DNA of 64,000 bases from Buxus sempervirens. Lineage: Eukaryota; Streptophyta; Magnoliopsida; Buxales; Buxaceae. The DNA is taken from NCBI GenBank assembly GCA_947561395.2, contig OX387183.1, positions 38,794,901-38,858,900 on the forward strand, given 5' to 3'. Below are positions 22,991 to 32,041 of this stretch, in pieces. Below the pieces are notes generated by a model, which saw only the letters and a program-made list of their open reading frames with translations, made no database searches and had not been told where the DNA came from. The first letter of the stretch is position 1. Each line of letters opens with the position of its first letter. The translations under genes and the position numbers were made by a program.

Positions 22991-23793
22991 ACAACCAAAA
23001 CCCCAAATTAAAGAATCGAATTTTTTTTTAAACCATTGAACCGGTTCAATAAACTAAACCAACCCCTTTAACCCACTAACCTAACCAGCCCATCAAACCA
23101 ATTGAATTTAACTAAATTTTAATCCCCTATTTAGTCTCACTTAATATAGTGTAATCTTAATTAAAATTTCTCAATTTTTCGGGGTTTTACAGCAGCAACC
23201 CGTACCATCATGTATCTCGGTGGAATCTTCCTTTGAGTTTATTGTTGCAGCTTGACTGGGTTGTACTTGCCAACCCAATTATGTATCTGATTGGGTTCTC
23301 CCCTATGTGATAGTTTTTGTATCTCGGCTCACATACGACGGGAGGTGGCAATTGGAACGGGTAATTGACCTCTCAAAGAAGTCTAATTTCATGAGTCCTA
23401 TGATGTCACTGTGAATTGTCCGATGGGTATTGGTTTTACATCGAAAGTTATTTTATCTTTGTAACCTCATGAAAGGTTTTGAAAAATTATATGGACTGCG
23501 TTTTTTTTACATGCATATTGCTGCTTACTGGGATATTCGTATCTCACACCGTTTTGTTTTGTTTCAGATCTTAGAAAAGACGATATCTGCAGGTAAATAT
23601 TGAGATCATGTGACTATCAGATTATAGTTGGTATTTTTTTAAGATGGGCTTAGTGGACTCTGATTATATACATTTATTGCTTATTTCATGTTTTCCTTCA
23701 CTCTGATATAGTGATCCTGTGTAGATAAATTTAACCCTTCGAGTACGAGTTACCGCTTTACGACGTAACTTGAATCCGAGGCATTACAGAAGT

Positions 23794-24357
23794 CCTAAAC
23801 CAACCGTAATTGGCTACTTTAATTTGGGCTAACCCAACCATGGTTTAGTTAAAGTCTAATCCTTTTAATTTAATTCCTACTTTTTCTCCATCTTTTATTT
23901 TTCTACTTAAACATTAATAATTTAATCTCTTATCTCCTAAACTCCTATTTACAACCTATTTCCATGCATAATACTAAATTAAACATTAATATCACCTAAA
24001 GCCTTATTTTCTCCAAATTAAGACTTGAAATCTCCAAATTACCCTTTTTCCAACTTTTAGGCTTTTATTAATTTCTTTTAATTTCTAAATTGTCAAAATA
24101 CATTATTTCCTTCTATTTTCAAATTCTAGTTATTATTTAATGATCTATTTATTAATTACGCTTTCTGAAAATTACCAAAATACCCTTTTTACTCTTTTAG
24201 GCTAATTTCATTAAAATTCTTTCTTTATTTTCAACTTATGACTTATTCGAATTAATTATCCTCTAAATCTTCACTTTTTATTTTAACCAAGACTCAACTC
24301 ACATTTTCTTTTATTTATTATTTATTTATTTATTAGGTGAAAATTCGGGGTTTTACA
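23794..24357 (-). mobile_element. Proximal part of the Tekay-like 3' LTR that begins at 8710
   Basis: Continues the LTR after the 11139-23788 insertion and its GAAGT repeat, and ends GGGGTTTTACA at 24357. On the minus strand this is the LTR start, abutted by a polypurine tract. Confidence 0.8.
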
Positions 24358-24760
24358 TCCTACCCACCTAACAAAAATTTCGACCTCGAAATTTAAATCA
24401 ATCATCTTCATTCTATACTTCAAAACAAATTTCCAACAATTCAAAACAATTCAAAATTTTCCTCATTTCAATTCCATTTCTCAAAATATCATTTAACTTC
24501 AAAAATACTGTAGAAGAACTCTACCAATCTCCTATCATCAATCTGTACATATAAACGCGTTCGCTTATATGCAAGCTTGAGAAGAAAATCACAGGTTTCT
24601 TCTAGCCTAACTTATATCAAAATACTGCATCCATACTACATATTTACACACACCTATGTGTACTAATAAATATCCCATATTGCATAAGGTTTCACACTCA
24701 GGTGCAATTCCACATTGTACACTGCTTCACCACACCCTGGCATGTCCTAGTGCAACTGGC
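24358..24760 (-). mobile_element. PPT and pol end remnant of a minus-strand Tekay-like element
   Basis: The minus strand next to the LTR reads GTTAGGTGGGTAGGA, a polypurine tract like that at 17160. Before it comes ATTTCGAGGTCGAAATT, corresponding to the usual last pol codons of this lineage (F-E-D-E-I type). Beyond about 24400 no integrase motif is readable. The 5' LTR of this element is not found in the window, so it is truncated. Confidence 0.6.
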
Positions 24761-25955
24761 TCAACAGGCAACAAACAATATTCAACAATAATAATTTAAT
24801 TATACATTCAACCTCAGATACAAATATACGATCAAATATATTATCTTATATGCCAATTATTTCCAATCAGGTATTTGTGAGACAGTATACATATCAAAAG
24901 TGTTGATTTGCAATTTCCAAGTATTTCTGGATAATCTTTATATAGACTCTGATTATTATTCTAGGTAAAAATTTTAAATTTCCTGTAATCTCTAATAATT
25001 CAGATTTTTAGTGTTTTCAGTTATAATTATTTTACTTTATAGTTTAACTACATCCAAATGTATACACATTATTTTTGCAAACTAGTATAAGTGATTTTTG
25101 TCTGCTATATAGTTGTTATTATTTCTATTAACTAAGTAAAATTTTTAGTTTATTATTACCTAAAGAAGACTGAGCACTCAGCACCCAGGCCAAATGGGCG
25201 CTGACTGACTGGGGTTTAAACCCTAGTTGGCGCTCTCTAGCGGTCGATTACAAGGTTTTATAAACCCTTTTTTATATTTTTTTTTAACTCACGCGCGACT
25301 TAAAATGCTCAACATCGCTCAGCTCCCTCGCGGTCGAACAAGTCTCCTAACGCTCAACTTCGCCAGGCACTATTCTTCTCGGTGTTCGACTGCTCCGACT
25401 TCAATCAACTCCTCCTCATCTCCAAACGACACTAACAGGTAAATGTCAAGTTCTTCTTCTTCCACAAAATTTTTCACACATCACCCATGCGACTAGGGCT
25501 CGGTTCCCTTCAAAAATTTTCGATTGATGTCCAAATGGTTAGGGCATTTGTTTGAAAATTGTTTATTCTCTTTCTAAATACTTCATAGGTTGAGTTTGAA
25601 TTAGTTTTTAAGGTTGGAAGGGTCGTATATTTGTTTTGTGCCAAAAATCCCAAATCATTGCTTACGGCAAACACGAGCGCCGACCTAATTGCCGTCGGCC
25701 ATCTTAGGCAGTCTTAGGCGCTCGGCCTAATTTCTACAGAATCTGCTTCTATTTCAATTTCTTTCAATTGATTTCGATTTAGGACCTGTTTTAACACTTT
25801 TCTAGTCCATTATTACACACTTTTATCCTAGTTTGATTTTTCTTAATTTTTGTTGAATTATTTATGCAATTGTTCCTAACTCATTTTGTGTTTGTTCATG
25901 GGTTTATTTTTATTTTCTTTATCTCTATTCCAATTTTCTTTACTCCAATTCCTAG
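24761..25955. other. Unassigned leader-like sequence before the ORF at 25956
   Basis: AT-rich sequence with two CpG-rich blocks (25200-25390 and 25675-25735, GCGCTC/CGCCG words). A TTATAAACCC stretch lies near 25258, and CAG|GTAAATG, resembling a splice donor, near 25438. The order TATA-like, donor-like, CpG block resembles the leaders of the LTRs here, so this may be the promoter and leader of the element carrying the next ORF. No LTR boundary was identified. Confidence 0.35.
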
Positions 25956-26458
25956 ATGGCTAGAACTTCAGTAGGAAATCCTCCTAAGAGAGCTAGGGTT
26001 GACCAGAGAGATGTCAGGTTTTATTCTGACATGGAGAAGGGAAAGTATGATGATCGTTTCCATCTTAGGACGATCTTATTAGAGAGGAGTGTGGTTTTTG
26101 AGAACTTTGCTCCTACGGTTCTGAGTCTGATAGAGGGTAGAGGGTGGCTACCCCTCTTTAGTGGGTTTGCCCCCACATGTGATGAGTTGGTTAGGGAGTT
26201 CTATAGTAATATCCATGAGATTGCTCCCGATCGGTCTTCCTTTTATTCCTACATTAGAGGTACTAGGTTCATTGTCTCTCCTGACTTTATTTCCACCAGC
26301 CTTCATATTCCCAGGGTAGAGCACCCTGTCTATCCTTATTCAGGTGAGACCACCCCTGACTTCTTTACTGTTGCCACTTCCCTGACAGGGGAGGCGACGG
26401 AGTATGATGGAGTGGGACCTCTCCGCACTTCCAGCTTCCCTGTCACTACCAGTGTTAT
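25956..26458 (+). pseudogene. Putative plant transposon protein domain ORF, 3' end cut by an LTR
   Basis: An ATG opens a clean frame of 167 codons before an LTR interrupts it at 26459; the frame then runs about 26 codons into the LTR to a stop. The basic N-terminus (PPKRARV) looks like a nuclear localisation signal. The middle (RGWLPLFSGFAPTCDELVREFYSNI...YIRGTRFIVSPDFIS) has the spacing of the 'putative plant transposon protein' domain: an RGW motif, then an LVREFY-N helix, then an RG-x(4)-SPD strand. That domain occurs in ORFs linked to plant Ty3/gypsy elements and has no proved biochemical role. The ORF is truncated relative to the longer family members. Identification is from motif resemblance and is moderately firm. 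Confidence 0.55.
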
Positions 26459-29164
26459 TGTAAAACCCCGAATTTTCCCAAATATTAAAATAAAAATAAT
26501 AATAAATATTTTTGAGGATTATTATGGATGGAAATAATTTATTATTGTAGGGGATATCGTTACAAGCGGAGATCCGGAGTTTGGCGCAGATCAGACCGTT
26601 GGATCGTGAGATATCGAGATAACAATTAAATTTTAATGATGCTGTATTCTGATTGGGCGATTGCATTGCGATTGATACTTGAGTGTTGCATGGGATCGTA
26701 GGTATTTAAGTGTAGAGTATGCCCTAAGAGAATACGGTTTTAGAATTCTCTTTGTATTCGCTGGTCTTCGACAGCCGCAGAAGACTAACGCACGATTGAA
26801 GAAGAAGAAGAGAAGAAGAAGGGAGAGAGAATCTACCTTGGGTTTTCATCTTCTGGAGACTGTCTTGCAACCGTGAAGAGTGTGATCACTACTGGTTTAG
26901 AGGAGGAAGAAGAAGAACACACGAATAGAGGTAGGTGACACCGTTTACCTTCGTTTTTGTATTTACATGTGATTAATCGACAAAAACATGTTTTTATGAT
27001 ATGTAATGATGTATATATTTTGATAATCATGTTATAAATATGTTAGAATGAGTTTAGACGAGAAAAATCATGTTTTGGAACTGATTCTGTTCGATTTTGA
27101 ATGACCACCGACCTCGACTGTTCTCGGCGATCATCGGCGATCTTAGGCGCTCATTATAAATCGAGCGCCTAAGATGTAAATGTCCTGTGTATTTATTGCT
27201 CCATTTACTTAAGTCTTTACATGTAAATAAGGTTTTACCCCCCATTTGGAACCAATAAAAATACTTCCAAGGTCCAATTCCCAACCAATAAAAATTAAAC
27301 TTTCCAGCTCATGCCTAAATTTCCAGTTTTCCCGATTTTTATCAAAAAGCCCGTTTTGGGTTTGATACCTAGATGAGTGATTCAGGAGCCCATAAAATTC
27401 TAGGAGATGTGTTTACCCTTCAATAAACTACAACCAAAATTTGAGCCCGAAAATCCTTGTAGATTTGTCTAGAAAAATTATATACCAAAAAGTCAACGTT
27501 TTTAACCAGACTTGGAATATTTTTGGGGTCCGAAACTTTTTATTTCAGAATCGATTGATTTTTGGTATGGTGACCTTATTAGGGATCCTAAGACTATTCC
27601 ACTCATCCAAAATGTATTTGGAGAACTTTATGACATTCTTAGTCCCAAATCATTATAAAATATGATATTTGATTTCCACCATTTGTAACACTTCTCTAAG
27701 ATTATTCTTAAGGTGTCTCTGAAGGCCAATTACACTAAAAATTTCATATTAGATATTTAACCACCTTGTTCTATGATTTAGTACAATTTGGGGTTTAAAG
27801 AGGATCAAATTCACTTGAAATGATTACAAGGATTCTATATAGGTAATTTTCTTCTCAAAATATAATTGGACTGTGGACTGAATGCCATGATGGCTATAAG
27901 AGATTGTACCATCTGCGGATGAGATATGAGACCACCTGCGGGTGAGATGTGTAACTCCTGCGGGAGATACCTCTTGTGGGGGAGATGTATTCATGATGTG
28001 ATTGCATCCCACAAGGGAGATGTATATGTGACCACCTGCGGGTGAGATGAGACCTCCTGTTGGGGGAGATGTGATCCTGATTGGATTGCATCCCACAGGG
28101 GAGATATGTGACCACCTGCGGGTGAGATGAGACCTCCTGTTGGGGGAGATGTGATCCTGATTGGATTGCATCCCACAGGGGAGATATGTGACCTCCTGCG
28201 GGAGAGATGTGACCTCTTGTGGGGGAGATATATGTGATTACCACCTGCGGGTGAGATGTGATGACTCCTGCGGGAGAGACCTCATGTAGGGTAGATGTGA
28301 TTACTACGTGATTGCATCCTACATGTGAGAATGTTGTTATCAGATTGAGATTTATTATTAATTATGAATGACATGATCTACATTTGAATCAGAAGAGTTT
28401 GATTAAACGGTTTAGCTGTGACTTGATTTGATTGACTCTAAAATAGAATATAAATGAGCCATGAATTAATTATAGAATTATTGTAGGAAAACAATACTTG
28501 CAATGAATTGGAAAATCCTTTAGATGAGATTTATAATACATTGCCTTTCTAATTGAAACGAAGGCTACATAATAAACTCTCTTTATCTCAAGCACTGAAT
28601 AAATGTTGGTTCCGTATGGTGATTACTCGTTCTTATTATCGACCGTGACTACCCGATTGTTTTATCGTGCATGAATGATTACTTTTATATATATAAACTA
28701 TATAAACTGTTTCTAGCATGTATGTGTTACCTACTGAGATAGTTGTATCTCACCCTACTTTCTTATCTTATTTTTCAGCTGTTCCACGTGAGAGCGTCCT
28801 TGGGGTTGACTCGAGGGGAAGTTGTAGATTACTGAGCTGAGGATCTTTCTTATTTAGTTTAGATCTTTCTATTAGAGGTTGATATAGATGTAACTTGATA
28901 GATAGTTTATGATTTAATTGAATATGAGAGAAAGTGTGTTAGAAAACCCATTTACCAGATTTATGAATTTATATTGATGAGTTAGTTTGATGCTTATAGT
29001 TAGCCACGCATATTGATGAAATTAATGTTTTAATTTTCCGCACTCTGATAATTAATGGAATTTGTTGAATTTAAATGTTTGGTAATTAGTAGCTTTGGGC
29101 CCAGTATCACTTCGGATTCGGGTTTGGTGCTTGTTTTGCATAGACCCGGGTTTGGGGCGTTACA
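26459..29164 (+). mobile_element. Tekay-like LTR (2706 bp), solo, flanks do not match
   Basis: Starts TGTAAAACCCCGAATTTTCCC and ends GGTTTGGGGCGTTACA. TATTTAAG lies at 26702, GAG|GTAGGT (splice-donor consensus) at 26931, a CGGCG/GAGCGCC block at 27110-27175, and a hairpin-word array at 27905-28330. No PPT precedes it and no PBS follows it. The left flank is GTTAT and the right flank ATGGA, so there is no TSD. It joins the truncated ORF at 25956 to an integrase fragment at 29165. It probably arose by recombination between LTRs of two elements, or by insertion followed by deletion. Confidence 0.85.
27905..28330 (+). repeat. Hairpin-word tandem array in the plus-strand LTR
   Basis: Words CATC-TGCG-GATG (27910), CACC-TGCG-GGTG (27933, 28033, 28113, 28241) and CTCC-TGCG-GGAG (27955, 28193, 28265) alternate with CTCTTGTGGGGGAG-type words, linked by 'agatgtga'. 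A longer 80-bp period is visible between 28031 and 28111. The reverse complement of the same array is at 32640-33240. Confidence 0.85.
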
Positions 29165-29794
29165 ATGGAAAAGATTTTTGAAGACCTGAAGATCAGACAT
29201 CTAAACTCCACGGCATACCAGCCCAAGATGAATGGGGCAGTAGAGGCCGCCAACAAGAATCTGAAGAAGATACTCGAGAAAATGGTAGTTACCTACAGAG
29301 ACTGGCACGAGAAGCTACCGTATGCACTACACGCCTACCGAACGTCGATTAGAACATCGACCGGGGCAACCCCTTTCTCCCTGGTATATGGAATGGAAGC
29401 AGTCCTCCCCGTGGATGTACAGATTCCGTCGCTCAGAATCCTGAAGGAAGCTGAGATCAATGACGTCGAATGGAAGGAGTCCAGATTTGACCAGTTGCAG
29501 TTACTTGATGAGAAATGGATCAAGGCTTTGTGCCATGGCCAGCTCTATCAACAAAGAGTGGCACGAGCCTACAACAAGAAGGTGAAGCTACGACATTTCA
29601 AAGTGGGAGATCTTGTACTGAAGAGAATCTTTCCTCATCAAGATGACAACAGAGGGAAATTCAAGTCAAATTACGAAGGGCCATTCGTAATCCACAAAGT
29701 TCTGTCCCGAGGAGCACTTATCCTGCAAGAAATGGACAGGGTAATTTTTCCTAAGCCAATAAATGCAGACATAATCAAACTGTACTATGCCTAA
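29165..29794 (+). pseudogene. C-terminal part of a Tat-type Ty3/gypsy integrase, 5' end lost
   Basis: An uninterrupted 209-codon frame begins exactly at the LTR edge and ends with TAA at 29792. It holds the end of the integrase catalytic core, including the glutamate in the NGAVEAANKNLKKIL helix (the NG-E-N-K pattern), the WHEKLPYALHAYRT and GATPFSLVYGMEAVLP blocks, the R-Y/YNKKV region and the DLVLKRI...GKFKSNYEGPFVI SH3-like fold, with no chromodomain. This combination is typical of the Tat/Ogre side of Ty3/gypsy. The aspartates of the catalytic triad and everything upstream are missing because the 26459-29164 LTR replaced them. The remaining frame has no stops, so truncation is fairly recent. 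The initial ATG is fortuitous. Confidence 0.88.
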
Positions 29795-30329
29795 GATCAT
29801 TCTGATTGGGAAATGAAGAGGGGCCATCCTTGACTTTCCTTTAGACTAAAAATCCTTCAAAATACCTTAAATTCTCCCTAGTTAAACAATTTTGAGCCTT
29901 AAAATTCTTTCAACCCATTCCAAGTGTTCCATACATCAAACAGGGCATTCCTGGCAAAGCAAGAAAGAGAAACAGGGCATTCTTGCCCAGAAAAACCTCA
30001 AAAAGAGAAGAGAAAAAATGGGGAAATGTTTACCCCATTAAAAATATGGTGATACAAATAAGCCAAGATGTAAGTCCCACCAGCAATAAAAGTAGCACAC
30101 TTGCAAACCCAGATAACTAAGCTTTTTTGAGCCATTTATCCTTTCTTTCATTAGCCAAGACCAAGCCTACGTTTCGTCCTATCTCTAACACCTCTCGGAT
30201 CCCAAAAAGAATGATCAGGGCAAATAGTTGAGTCTGCGTTCATCAGCAATGACGGAATGACGGAATTCAGAGCTTCATAGAAAGGCTGGACACAGCGAAA
30301 ACCCGAAAAAAGGTCGTTGTGTGGTCCCC

Positions 30330-30392
<63 letters not shown>

Positions 30393-31936
30393 CTGGTCAC
30401 ATCCGGATTAAGCGGAGCAAGATACTGGAGAGAGCAGTGGTAGTGACAGATAGTAAAATAAGAAAAATGCACAGATCTGAGGGGTCCAGGCCGGCAGGTT
30501 GCGCCTGAATTAAAGACTTTACAGTGGCCGGTGATGACAATGCTACTGAAAATACCAAGCACTCCAAGTCCCGTCTGACCTTGGAAATCTCTTTGATGTT
30601 GCAGACACAAGCACACACTAACACACCTGTTTTCTCTATAATTGTTCTGCTTAACTATTTTTGAGCTCCATAATGTGCTACTACTAACCTAAGTTGATAA
30701 TCTCTCAACCTTAGAAAAGGCCGCTTCTAACTGCAATGGGCAAAAGGCTCAGAGCAACAAGAGAATAAGAAGAATGTTTTGCATACCCCAGCTAATCCAA
30801 GACTAACATTTTGTTCCTTTCCCGCCTTCACAGGTACAGAAAAAATGGGATGACAGACATCCTCCCCCAAATCCCCAGTGGAGTTCCTTCAACAAACGGA
30901 GGACGGTACCTGCTAATCCCCAATGGAGTCCTTTCAACAATAAGAGAGTGATACTTGATGATGTAGACTTCCTAAGCCTCGCCCAGTCTGAAGAGGCTAG
31001 CTTTTCAAAGAAGAGCGGAAAGAAGACAAAACAAGCTCGCATCAATCCTTGGTGGAGTCTCTCGCACTCAACAAGAGCGCAGACGAGCATAAGGAACTCA
31101 CACCAGAGTAGAGGGAAAAGACCTTACGAAGGAAAATGACAGCATGAGGAACCCCATTTATCCCCAGCGGAGCACCCTTCGCAAGGGAACCCGCATGCAT
31201 GTCGGAAAACAAGGCCTGACTGAGGAAAAAACAATAAGGAAGAGATTCCTGCCTAATCCCTAGCAATAGTCACTCCAAGCTAGGAGGCCTCTACCCCATC
31301 TAGGAAAGAAAAGCCAACCAGAAGGCACGCCGCAGAAGAAAGAAGCAGCAAAACATGAAGGAGAACAAGCAAAGATGAAGATCTCATCGGGCAAGATGGC
31401 CATTTTATAATTTTTGGTTCCACACTTTTTTAAATAGGATAGAGCAGATGTGTGAGCTCCCTTGAGGCACCGGACAGCGCTGGAAGCACCTCCTCACCAA
31501 CAGCAGCTCCTCCTCTGCTCTTCCCTCCTCCTTTCTCCATCCGTCCCAAATCCTAAAAAGAAAAATGCAAGCAAGCCTCAAGTAAAAGACACGAAATGGA
31601 TCAGAAGTCTTAAGTCACCTAAAAGCTTTAATGGAACAAACAAGAAGAAAAGAATCTTGTCAAGTGTCTGGCATCAACGCCGAAACAGGTTGGCGAGCTC
31701 AAGTCCAATCCCTTTCAAACTTAAATCAAATGCTGAAGAGGTGCCCTACAAAAACCCAAAAAGCAAAGGGTAAGGAAACTCTGGAGCTAGGAAGCGACTC
31801 CACATCATTTGGACGCTTCCCTTTCAAATGAAAACTTCAAAAGGACTAAGCTTGTCAACTGTGTCGGCAGAAATGCCAGGAGCAAAAATAATATTCTTTT
31901 TTCTCTTTGCCGTTCATCTGCAAGGTGACTCCGGCA
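29795..31936 (+). other. Long 3' untranslated region of the Tat-type element
   Basis: Non-coding DNA between the integrase stop and the polypurine tract, about 2.1 kb, as is usual in Tat elements. It contains a GA microsatellite at 30336-30392 and loosely repeated 'ccccagtggagt(c/t)cttcaacaa' phrases (30865-30935, 31045, 31160). Short open frames here overlap microsatellite or repeats and show no known domain. Confidence 0.6.
30336..30392. repeat. (GA)n microsatellite
   Basis: About 28 GA units with one AAA interruption near 30383. It explains the serine/leucine and arginine/glutamate open frames on both strands. Confidence 0.95.
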
Positions 31937-31948
31937 AAGAGGGGCAGC
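31937..31948 (+). other. Polypurine tract of the Tat-type element
   Basis: AAAGAGGGGCAGC immediately precedes an LTR start TGTAAGCACC. The same AAGAGGGGCAG wording precedes the LTR at 43770. Confidence 0.8.
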
Positions 31949-32041
31949 TGTAAGCACCTCATTTTTGCGCTCCCGGAAGAGCCGGAAATGCAAAACCCGA
32001 CTAAAAAGTCAAACCCTGAGGGGTCGAAAATTGACTTTTTG
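31949..32041 (+). mobile_element. First 93 bp of the Tat-type 3' LTR, cut by an insertion
   Basis: Starts TGTAAGCACCTC. It shares AAAAAGTCAAACCCTGAGGG with the minus-strand LTR at 2082-3279. A Tekay-like LTR begins at 32042, directly after TTTTG. The rest of this LTR was not found to the right. Confidence 0.75.

Larger units (their letters stand above)
19307..23191 (-). mobile_element. Nested LTR-like unit, 3885 bp, TSD GCAGC
   Basis: Starts TGTAGCTCCCCGAACC and ends CGGGGTTTTACA, with GCAGC at 19302-19306 and 23192-23196. It has the same terminal style as the other Tekay-like LTRs but is longer. I see no PBS, PPT or pol, so a solo LTR of a long-LTR family is the simplest reading. Orientation (minus) follows the TGTAAAACCCC end at 23191. 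Contents: AT|GTAAGT donor consensus near 22566 (minus), a pyrimidine-rich plus strand at 22590-22990, and a tandem repeat at 20389-20712. The open frames inside the low-complexity tract are not credible genes. Confidence 0.88.
11139..23788 (+). mobile_element. Complete Ty3/gypsy Tekay-type element with TSD GAAGT
   Basis: Both ends are flanked by GAAGT (11134-11138 and 23789-23793). The element has a 5' LTR (11139-13866), a tRNA-Met-type PBS, an internal region of only 3.3 kb with remnants of RNase H, integrase and chromodomain, a PPT and a 3' LTR that was itself hit by another insertion (19307-23191). With that insertion and its 5-bp duplication removed, the 3' LTR is 2725 bp against 2728 bp for the 5' LTR. 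The two LTRs differ at only scattered positions by eye, so insertion was recent. The pol region is broken and no gag was recognised, so the copy was probably moved by enzymes from another element. Confidence 0.93.
17174..23788 (+). repeat. 3' LTR, interrupted by the insertion at 19307-23191
   Basis: It starts TGTAACACCTGTAG and ends GAGGCATTACA, where the 5' LTR has GGGGCGTTACA. It is split in the hairpin-word region by a 3885-bp insertion flanked by GCAGC. The uninterrupted length would be 2725 bp. The splice-donor consensus is at 17533-17534 and the CCCG/CGGG hairpin word at 18991-19005. Differences from the 5' LTR are few and mostly transitions. Confidence 0.92.

Noticed and set aside
27824..28244. 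Repetitive ORFs of about 115 codons on the minus strand, and their counterparts at 32790-33292
   Set aside because: They read through the hairpin-word array; several overlapping frames are open and none continues into unique sequence.
30275..30624. Serine/leucine-rich and RE-rich ORFs
   Set aside because: Translation of a GA microsatellite within the 3' region of a retroelement.
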